A program made the translations under genes and the position numbers. Under the pieces are notes generated by a model that was not told the origin of the DNA, searched no databases, and saw nothing but the letters and a program-made list of their open reading frames with translations. This document shows positions 38,001 to 45,992 of a DNA stretch of 64,000 nucleotides, one piece after another. Where the stretch lies: the NCBI GenBank assembly GCA_024449915.1, contig JAMZAV010000892.1, positions 186,001 through 250,000 on the forward strand, written 5' to 3'. This DNA comes from Sweltsa coloradensis. Its lineage: Eukaryota > Arthropoda > Insecta > Plecoptera > Chloroperlidae. Position 1 is the first letter of the stretch. Every line of letters starts with the position of its first letter.

Positions 38001-38723
38001 ATCTGGTTTAGAAGATGCATCTGTGACCCCATCGCATGGCTTCACACAGTCACTTTCACACGAGTATGGCATAGTTCTGTCTCTAGTCTTGCGTTGTGTG
38101 CAAGGTTCCTTACAGTCTTTGAAACAGGAACTATTCTTCATTTCTGTTTCCCCCTTATTTGTGTTTTGTTTGTCTTCACACGGTTTGCTGCAGTCTCTTC
38201 TACAGGAATGTGAGTCATCGTCTTGGCTACTAGATTGACAAGGTTCCTTACAGTCTTTGAAACAGGAACTAGAATTGTTTTCCGTGTTCTCGTTACTTTT
38301 ATCTTGCTTGTCTTCACATGGTGTTTTGCAATCATAGTGACACAAAAACGATTCTTTCCCATCATCTTTGTCGTTGTGGTACTTGCAACGCTCAGTACAT
38401 TCTTTGAAGCAGTTACTAACGTCCTCGTCCTCGTTCTCGTCCTCGCCACAAGGTTGTTGGCAGTCCCTTAGGCAGGCAAACGACTCATCGTCGTACGTAC
38501 TAAATTGACATGGATCGTTGCAGTCCTTGTCACAAATCTTTAGAGTGTCTTCACTGTCGTCTCTGTCTATGTGACGATTACAAGGATTATTGCAGTCTAT
38601 ATCACATTTATCCTGCTCATCAATGTGCTCTATGCAAGCTTGGCCGCCGGTTGGAGAGCGTTTCTGGTCCTTAGCACATACACACGAAACTGACTCAACG
38701 GAGCCCTTACTTTTCTGCACCAT
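26097..38723 (-). CDS. Unrecognised large modular Cys-repeat/Lys-rich disordered protein, six coding exons, two frameshifts
   Basis: Coding exons: 37000-38723, 33407-35611, 32456-32617, 31299-31460, 29893-30184, 26097-28909. Every donor and acceptor fits GT-AG and all phases agree (1,0,0,0,1), provided one base is removed at each of two A runs (37278-37281, 34427-34434); the product is then about 2,451 aa. The start is MVQKSKG; an in-frame TAA six bases upstream and an acceptor at 38752 imply a 5' UTR exon. Exon 1 (residues 1-574) has more than ten C-x3-C-x3-C units such as CFKDCKEPC. Exon 2 (575-1309) alternates K/D/E-rich disorder with two copies of a helical LVG...LSxxW motif, a ~55-residue repeat and a probable helical block. 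Exons 3 and 4 are duplicate 54-codon exons. Exon 6 (1515-2451) has a 54-residue repeat and ends in poly-Lys. No signal peptide, membrane segment or known domain was recognised. The gene converges on ligase copy B. Function unknown. Confidence 0.8.
29264..29674. mobile_element. Short TIR element, ATTGGAGAAGGGTTGACAGG family
   Basis: 411 bp with long, imperfect inverted ends beginning ATTGGAGAAGGGTTGACAGG. It sits in the intron between exons 5 and 6 of the large minus-strand gene and is a deleted relative of 31583-32365. Confidence 0.8.
30887..31117 (-). pseudogene. Non-LTR retrotransposon reverse transcriptase fragment
   Basis: Minus-strand frame contains YGVPQGSILGPLIF, the conserved pre-catalytic RT motif of LINE elements, and little else. 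It is a short remnant in an intron of the large minus-strand gene. Confidence 0.75.
31299..31460 (-). repeat. Duplicated exon (downstream copy) of the large minus-strand gene
   Basis: 162 nt, 54 codons, phase 0 at both ends, starting WRNISNHATK and ending SASGSS. It differs from 32456-32617 at one residue (A for G). About 70 bp of intron on each side is duplicated too. Confidence 0.9.
31583..32365. mobile_element. TIR DNA transposon, 783 bp, ~107-bp near-perfect inverted ends
   Basis: 31583-31690 is mirrored at 32258-32365 with very few differences (ATTGGAGAAGGGTTGACAGG...). There is no transposase ORF. It lies exactly between the two duplicated exons of the large minus-strand gene. Confidence 0.88.
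32456..32617 (-). repeat. Duplicated exon (upstream copy) of the large minus-strand gene
   Basis: 162 nt, flanked by CAG acceptor and GTGAGT donor, starting WRNISNHGTK. It pairs with 31299-31460. Confidence 0.9.
33009..33164. repeat. 156-bp near-perfect palindrome (foldback element)
   Basis: Arms of about 70 bp starting CTTAAGAAGTTAAGACACAG meet at a ~12-base centre. One small mismatched bubble (caggat/atgctc) interrupts them. It lies in intron 2 of the large minus-strand gene. Confidence 0.9.
34427..34434 (-). other. Frameshift site: 8-A run in exon 2 of the large gene
   Basis: On the minus strand (A)8 separates the frame ending ...GHDPTKGKK from the frame continuing SATAVEQEAP. With seven A the frame is continuous, and the joined peptide matches two downstream repeats of the same protein (DGTKEDSASAVEQE, DGTKEEKRDTAVKQEAP). 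The deposited frame stops at 34410. Confidence 0.8.
35923..36855 (-). mobile_element. Helitron-like element related to family 1, with internal duplication
   Basis: The 3' end on the minus strand has the AACGC/GCGTT hairpin, TTCCTAG and then T. The opposite end is GAGCGAGCGTAGCGAGCG. A ~220-bp block containing GTTGCCATGGTAACG is present twice, about 305 bp apart. It lies in intron 1 of the large minus-strand gene. Confidence 0.7.
37278..37281 (-). other. Frameshift site: 4-A run near the end of exon 1 of the large gene
   Basis: Frame 1 ends ...CKRSNKQRAK-stop at 37275. The next frame continues KKKDGDSESC, CATSCKKSC and CTCPDEC, the same Cys pattern. Removing one A joins them in frame and sets the phase needed at the 37000 donor. 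Confidence 0.7.
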
Positions 38724-38921
38724 TTCTTAGTCGGGATCAACGCTTGGTCTACAAATAGAATAAAAACAAATACATACCTAAGAATGTAGTCCTATGATTA
38801 AAAGTACTGGTAGCTCTGGACGCAAGTTTAAATATAACATTCTTTCAGAATGGAAAATATTTTAGACTTTTTGAGACTTTTTTATTTTTGGATTATTTGG
38901 ATTAAGGACGCGTCAACCACT

Positions 38922-39080
38922 AGGTCATAATGCACCACTCTAGCCTAAGGGGGGGGGGGGGAGGGGCCCATGCTGGTCAGAACCAGCCAGGGGTAGGGGG
39001 AGGAAGGGGGGTTTCTCACGTCGCAGTCGTCATCGTCTTTGTCATAGTTCGTTGTGTCATTGTCATCGTCGCCGGGGGGT
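38922..39080 (+). repeat. Dispersed repeat, copy 1 (CTAGCCAGGGGTAGGGGG family)
   Basis: Shares TAATGC-CCACTCTA, CCATGCTGGTCAGAAC, CAGCCAGGGGTAGGGGG and CGTCATCGTC with 40606-40745 and 41219-41392. It begins near a 14-G run. Probably a retroelement end associated with the neighbouring LINE remnant. Confidence 0.65.
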
Positions 39081-39238
39081 CGTCAAGGGAAGGGGGCAAG
39101 GTCCCCGACGACGATTGCCAGAGCTCGCCTCTAGTTTCGGGGAGTATGATACTCCGCTCTCTCTCTCTAGCTAATGTTTGCGAGGTGATCTTTTTCTCTT
39201 GAATCGCCTTGTACGATTAGCATAGCCATGCTCTGGGC

Positions 39239-40420
39239 CAATTCTATCCCGGGCCCAGACGGGGAGTCCATAGTAATACGAAGTCACAAGGGAGGTGAAG
39301 AAGGGAAAATTAGGCAACTACACAGACCGATATTGCTGACATCAGTGGGGACAAAGATTACGGAGATTGGGTAGTTGGGGATTATATCAAGGAGATTATT
39401 ATGGAAAAAAATTGGTGAAAGGAAAGCCAACACGGGTTCTGGAAAGAATACTCATGTGAGACATAGGTTCTGGGGCTGCCTAACGACTTTGAGAGAGCAT
39501 TCGACAAGGTTTCCTATGACAAGTTGATAGAGAAATCGGAAAGAGTAATAGAAGGCCAATGGGTTAACAGATGAGTTAAAGATTTTCTCAATGACAGAAG
39601 ACAGGGTCAAGGTTGGGGAGGATCTATTGGAAGATGTGGAAGTGACCTTAGCGGTGCCTCAGGGAAGTGTTCTTGGACCTTTGCTGTTTACAATATATAT
39701 TAATGGCATTGCGGAGAGGATGGGGGCAAAGGTAAGTCTATTTGCTGATGACTGCGTTACTTAAAGAATAATTTGGAACTTGGGGGACGTAAACGACCTG
39801 AAACAAGACCTGACAATACTTGGGAAATGGGTAATGGGAAATAAAATGAGCCTGAATATTGATAAATGTAAATGGGTCAGATTTACTAGGAAGAGGGTGG
39901 TACAAGGACTAGGGGAAGGATACTCAATCATGGGGATGGACTTGGAGAAGGTGGAGAAAATAAAATATCTAGGAGTATGGCTGCAGAGCAAGCTCAGCTG
40001 GAAGGACCATGTCAAGGCAGTCTTCTAAAAGGGTTTTGGGTTTCTGAACTTCGTTATGCGAACATTAAAAGGGGCGATTTAAGGATTTAAAGGGGCACGC
40101 GTACAAAACACACGCAGGGACAAAACGGGATCATTATAGGGAAGCGAAAATTTATGAAATTGAGGCAGTGCAGAAAGGAGCTCCTTAGAGAGGGGAATAT
40201 GTGGAAGGAGGAAATTATTAATGGACAATTATTAAGGTCTTATGAAAGCGTTTCGGGCATGGGAAAGAAATTGGGATGAGTGAATCTGAGGATAGGAGAA
40301 GGATGGACAGACTGGGTAAAATGTATAGGGTGACTATAGAGCACAGGAGGGATGAGGGGAGATGATTGGTCATCTAAGGAGGGCTAATTATGTAGCCAGA
40401 GGTGACCATAGTTTGTGAAA
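39239..40420 (+). pseudogene. Decayed non-LTR retrotransposon (LINE) reverse transcriptase
   Basis: Pieces in different frames read NSIPGPDG, RPILLTSVGTKI, DFERAFDKVSYDKL, VPQGSVLGPLLFTIYING, LFADDCV (catalytic FADD) and LKQDLTILGKWV...KYLGVWL, in RT order. Stops and frameshifts separate them, so it is dead. Confidence 0.85.
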
Positions 40421-40605
40421 ATATGATAGGGGAACATGGGCAACTGTGTGGGTAGGAACTCATTCTTGGTTAGAACGGTGGTGAGTGAAGTGGAATGGCT
40501 ATAAGGGGGGGTGGGGGGTAGTGGGAGAAAAGTATCTTATTGGATTCAAAAAACTAATCAAGCTGCTGCTTAAGTTAATCCTGACTAGAGAAAAAGAAAA
40601 GTAGA

Positions 40606-40745
40606 GGCCATGATCTGATGAGATGACAACTAGCCAGGGGTAGGGGGGGCTCACATCGTGGTCGTCATCGTCATTGTTATCGTTCGTGTTGTCGTCCCCA
40701 CACTGACTGACCTGTTCCATGTTATGGGACAGGTAAAGTTTGTTC
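40606..40745 (+). repeat. Dispersed repeat, copy 2 (CTAGCCAGGGGTAGGGGG family)
   Basis: Matches 41219-41392 and continues through GTTATGGGACAGGTAAA without interruption. It therefore shows the sequence as it was before a hAT-like element entered copy 3. Confidence 0.75.
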
Positions 40746-41218
40746 ATTCGAACGGTTCCGAGGTACGAGATAAGATTGAGAAAATTTCAAATTATGTCTC
40801 TAATTGTATGATGGCTCACGTCTTGATTGAGTAAGGCATGGTCTTGCAGGTAGCTACAGGGTGGTAAAACCTAGATATAGGCCTAGTATGTGGGGTAAAA
40901 AGTCAGTGTACTTTCAGATGCGCGAGAGAGCAGATCTTATTGTTAGTTGCGTAGACACCCTGTGGAAGGAGGGGTCAACTCAGTCTCTTTGTATATTTGG
41001 CTAAACAATGATTTCTTGCTTCCTATTAGTTGAATTTCACATATTCGTGCTGTGAATTGGTAGATAGCCGTCCCTTCGACTCCACGTGGAGTACTTTTAC
41101 CTGTCAATCGCTGTCGCCAGACACTTGTAGCAATCATACCACAAAAGGCTGCTTATCGCTTCCTATGGATCATAAATCTTGTACCTCCGAACGTTTGAAT
41201 GAACAAACTTTAACCGTC

Positions 41219-41392
41219 AGGTCATAATGCGCCACTCTATAGCCTAGCTGTTGTCCAGGGGATAAGGGGAGGAAAATCCCATGCTGGTCAGAACTAGCCA
41301 GGACCCAGGGGTAGGGGGTCTCACATCGTGGTCGTCTTTGTCATCGTTTGTGTTGTCGTCCCTACACTAACTGACCTGTCCCACGTTATGGG
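41219..41392 (+). repeat. Dispersed repeat, copy 3, interrupted by a hAT-like element
   Basis: Same family as 38922 and 40606. It stops at GTTATGGG and resumes after the insertion at 42097 as GTTATGGGACAGGTAAA. Confidence 0.75.
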
Positions 41393-42096
41393 CAGTGTTG
41401 GGTCAGTTCTTTTTTAAAATGAACTTTTTAAAAGTTCAGTTCACAGCTCAAATAATGAACTTTTAAAAAGTTCAAGTTCTTTTAAAACCTAACATTTTGA
41501 AAAGTTCAAGTTCGTCTGAAATATGAACTAAGTTCTTTTAAAAGTTCTTTTGTAAAAAAAAATCGCCGTATTATTAAAGGCTGGCGTAAAAATGAAGAAA
41601 ACACGAGGAAAAACATTAGGGGTGTACGAGTACCAATTTACTCGCGAGTTTAAGTCGGACGAAAGTGTTGAGCTGTCTTTGATCGTGTTGATGATTTGTA
41701 CTATACATTCTCGTCGACCAGCTTGTAAAATTAATGCAGATACTTAGCATTTTAGGCTTCCAAGATTTTTTTCCGAAGAAGTTGGCGTACATCGTTTTAA
41801 CTTCGTGAATCGTGCGTGATCTTGTCAAAATCAGCTAAACGTGTGTCAACGTAGGCCTACGATAAACAACGATTTGTTATTGTTTATAAGCGTCGACGGT
41901 GGCGAGTCGACGGCTGCTCGGCGCACGGAAAGAACTTACAAATGAACTTTCTAAAACTGAAAAGTTCGTTCTCAGAATGAACTTTTAAAAGTTCAAGTTC
42001 ATTCATTTAAAAAAGAGTAAGTTCACTGAAAAGTTCACAAAAAAAGAACGCGTTCACGAGAACGCGTTCTTTTTAAAAGTTCCTTCCCCAACACTG
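41393..42096. mobile_element. hAT-like MITE, 704 bp, perfect 8-bp target duplication
   Basis: Ends CAGTGTTGGG and CCCCAACACTG, typical of hAT elements. GTTATGGG is present at 41385-41392 and 42097-42104. The interior is rich in AAAAGTTCA repeats and has no transposase. Confidence 0.92.
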
Positions 42097-42167
42097 GTTA
42101 TGGGACAGGTAAACTATACATTAAACCAGTACACACTATACATTACCTAGGCAGCCCATCATTAATG

Positions 42168-42393
42168 AAACTTCTTCGGTTTGAAGGGTCCAAAATAAAA
42201 TCATTATGTTTTTCGCTAAAATACTCTTAAAATACAAAACAATCAAATCAACAAAATCTTTTAACGTTTCTATTTTAAATTTAAAGGGCCCGCCAAAAAT
42301 AGAAACGTTAAATTTGTAGTTAACACAGCAAAAACGTGATGATTTTATTTTGACCCCCCCCCCCCCCCCCCCTCCCTCAACCGAAGAAGTTCC
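42168..42393. repeat. Foldback element with a C homopolymer
   Basis: GAAACTTCTTCGGTT at the left is inverted as AACCGAAGAAGTTCC at the right. Further in, CAAAATAAAATCAT pairs with ATGATTTTATTTTG. An inner AACGTTTCTATTTT core resembles the repeats at 9.8 kb and 44.8 kb. A C tract of about 17 bases is at 42354. Confidence 0.7.
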
Positions 42394-43757
42394 TAATTTA
42401 TTTGGTATTGGTATTGGTATTTTCTTCTGCTAATGACTAGTAGTAGGTGGTGTGTTTAGACATATCATAATTTTATATTAGAAATTTTGTTATTACCTGC
42501 AACAAGATTGAATCTGGGATTGTCATTGCGAAAAAAAGTAACTGAATGAAAAGCCACCACTACATAGAGCCCCTAAAGCTGTGTATTTTTTTTTCAACAA
42601 GTATTATTTATAATTTTTGCCTAATGCCTTTTCACAGTGAATTTTGAAATGTGTGCCATTGATGTGTTTTTTTAGGCCAATGTGTATCTAGGTAAACAAA
42701 TTATAATAGCCAATGAGAGCAAGGAATGAGAGCCGACCACCTTTACCGACGGATCGTTAATCGATATCTTCACTCTCGAAAAGTCGAAACGTTCGAGGAT
42801 CGATTCGAGTGTTTTTCGAATTATGGGATGGGAGCTACCCTAACCTAACTTTTTTGTCCCACTTAGGTTAATTTCTCTTCACTGAAAGATTGTTTGCCTA
42901 CTCCTTTCTTGTTCAAAGAGGCCTAGCACAGTTAATTGGTGTTGCAACCGTAAGTAGACTCTGAGGGCAGATTTTCCAATGCTTAGGCATTCACCAAGAT
43001 TGTAAATACCATTTCCTTTTGGCAGAATAACTGCACAAACCACAGTCATTTCAATGTATCAAGTACACATCTACTTAACTAAATAGGTATTATTATGTTC
43101 CTTTAATTAATCTTCCATTTCTATGTTTAAATTTTAGAATATTATTTGTATTGTGTATTATATTATTGTTTGTATTTATAATATGTAAAATGGTTAGGTG
43201 GAAGAACAATCCATATCGATTGAACCTCGCCATTTTTGTTGTAACCATAATATTGTAACAACAGAATAAAGAACTACTACTATACTACTACTACTAAGTC
43301 TTTAAATCTTATAGGCCTAGGCCTAGGCCCTAGCCCTAAGTTATGTGGGCGTAGGCGTATGAAACAACCGTCCAGACCTAGGCCCTAGCTTGGTTATTTA
43401 TCACACCTAGGCCTTCAAGTAGGATATTTATTATACAAATCCTAAGCCCCAGTCTTGGCCCTACTCAAAAGATCTTGATTATTGACATTGATTTAAAGCT
43501 GTTTGGCACTCATGGGCGTAGTTGGCCCTACATACCTTAGGCAAGGCGCAAATTCAGTTTATTTATTCTGCCAACTGAAATACACATGGTGTAGGTCCTA
43601 CGTATGCGTATGGTAGGCCCAAAGTTGTATTGCAAGGTTGCACATACTAGCCTACAAAATCCAAGGGCTAGACTCCAGTAGGGTATAAGGGTAATTTGAC
43701 AAAAAATGTTATTTTGTATTGAATTTATGATTTTCCTTTTTCTAACTGAATATTATT
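42394..43757. other. Intergenic, no gene seen
   Basis: AT-rich sequence with AGGCCT-rich patches (43310-43440). No open frame worth calling and no recognised repeat. Confidence 0.5.
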
Positions 43758-44432
43758 GGAACTCTTGTCGCTAAGCGGGTCCAACTTTCAACCACACTTT
43801 TCCCCCAATAAAATCAATGGAAAACAACTACAAATTAGAAATAAATGTGTAAAAATTCAATATTAACAATTTATTATTAATCACCACTTTGCGAAATTAA
43901 CAATTCCATAGGTGAACACAATATTACTCACAGACTAATTGCACTGTTATTAGTTGATCACGGCGGCCATTTTGGCAAAGTCTCTCCATTCTCCACCGTA
44001 CCAACCAAAACACACCAAACTTACGTTTGTCCTGCGGTCCCTGTCGTGTTTGTTTGTTTGTACCTCATTCTGTTCTGGGGGGCCAGCCCCCCCGCCCCCG
44101 CCGGGGCTCCGCCCCCAAACCCCCGTGCTATTCGACTATTTAATTGTTTACTTATAAAATAACCACAATATCGCAAAAAGGTTGGTACACCTACTAAGTA
44201 AATGACAATAACAACCAAAATCCAAAATGGCGCGTTGATCAGAGTGAGACGACGTTCATGTTCAATAATGTAAATTATTTGACATTATTCGTGTAATTCG
44301 AGAGTGTTTACTATTAATTACTCACTATACTTACTTAATATTAACTTATTTCTGATTTGAAGTTGTTTTCCATTGATTTTTTTGGGAAAAAAGTGTGGTT
44401 GAAAGTTGGACCCGCTTAGCGACAAGAGTGCC
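43758..44432. mobile_element. DNA transposon, 675 bp, ~75-bp TIRs and 8-bp target duplication
   Basis: Ends start GGMACTCTTGTCGCTAAGCG on both strands. ATATTATT flanks at 43750-43757 and 44433-44440. A GC-rich block (about 44078-44126: runs of C and G around GGGGCTCCGCCCCC) sits asymmetrically inside. There is no transposase. Confidence 0.9.
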
Positions 44433-44440
44433 ATATTATT

Positions 44441-45287
44441 ACGTATTTACTTGGTTTTTGGCCGCGGAAAGTAGTTTCTGGACTTATTTAATTAGGGCCT
44501 AGTTTTTGTTTGCTTGAATCGGTCATTTTGGTAGCCTTATTTAATCAATGGTACTAGTTCAGTTGGTGCAGTCCAACTTTTCAACACTGTTTTTTTTTAA
44601 AGAAAATAATAAAACTACTTTAAATGAGAAATTAACTAATTAACGATTTATTTTTACTGATAATCACTCTGATAATGAACACAGATTTAACACACACTTG
44701 CTCATTTCACTGTCATTTGGTCGCGATGTTTGGTATTTACGTCTTGATTTTACCATGGACTTATAATATGATTTTACTTACTAGGCCTACCAACCTTTTT
44801 CACTAAAATACTCCACCTCCAGAGTCTTGAACGTCGCTATTTTAAATATAAATGACTTTCACCACAAAAGGACTTTCGTTTAAAATAGCGACGTTAGGCC
44901 TAAAGGTTTTGAAGTTATTTTTGTTACTATAACAGCAAAAACGTGATGATTCTATTTTGAATTTTTTTATTATGTTCTTGTAAGGTTGTTTGCAGTGAGC
45001 ACATCTCAGCAGGTAGGCCTAGATTGGGCCTAGGCCTAGGCCGCGTCACTCCTCGCTACGTTTTTTCATGTTTTTTGTTGGAAATTGTCGGTAAAAGTGG
45101 GTTCCGCGCTTTTATTTTTCTTATTCTAGTGATTTTGCATGGTTTTGAACAACAACAAAAAATATTGGTGCAAAATCAGCCATTCGTCATACTACCCTTG
45201 TTCCCACTAGTAGGTAGGGAGACAGGATGCAGGCCCAAGCAATCACACAGGTCATAACCTGTTACCAGTGCCAGCGACCCAGCAGTA
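44441..45287. other. Intergenic with a small foldback (44818-44958)
   Basis: 44545-44710 looks like a decayed relative of the left half of the 43758 element. 44818-44958 contains an inverted GTCGCTATTTTAAA pair and the AAAACGTGATGATT end also seen at 42.3 kb. No gene is seen. Confidence 0.5.
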
Positions 45288-45557
45288 CGATTCTGTAAAA
45301 TAGTCGCTATGATAGCGATAGCGATCACGGTTGATATGAAATATCAATCGTTATAAATTATCGTTATCGACCTGATTCTGTAAAATAGTCGCTACGGCCG
45401 CCATTTATCGTATCTTGATAGCATAGCATAGCGACTCCTTTTTCATTCTCGTTATCATAGCGATCGCTATCATTTTTACAGAATCAGTCGACACGCAAAA
45501 TTGTCGCTAAAGTGCCGGATAACGATCGTTATCTTCCATAACGATTTTACAGAATCA
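45288..45557. mobile_element. Nested TIR element, GATTCTGTAAAA ends
   Basis: GATTCTGTAAAATAGTCGC at 45288 is mirrored by TTTTACAGAATC at the right end. A second pair (about 45374 and 45485) lies inside. The interior carries many GATAGCG/CGCTATC inverted pieces. Confidence 0.7.
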
Positions 45558-45992
45558 GACCGCAGGTCCCTCTGCCCAAGCTTGAATGGGCCTAGAATAT
45601 GCCTGCAGGTAGGCTAGGTGTATGGCTACAAGTGGTAGGCCTACTAGGGCCTAGGCCTACCCTAATAATAATAATAATGCCATTGATCTCAAATGGGAGC
45701 TCAGGCCCATCTCTTAACACATATTTCCTCGAAATGCACATCATAGGCCTACAATAAGCCTAGCCTACCTACTGTTTATTTTTTCAGGTAGGGGGAGACC
45801 TTCTTCAACCCACCATTTCTAGGCCTAGGCATGTATGTAGGCTATGATGACTGAATGGCCTATGGTTATTGTAGGCCTACCGGTACTAGAACAATTAAAA
45901 TTTAGGTAGATATGTAATGATTCAAATAGGTACACACCTATCCAGTAAACCGTTACTGGTATTCAATTTTTACTAGGCAGTTTTATTTGAAG

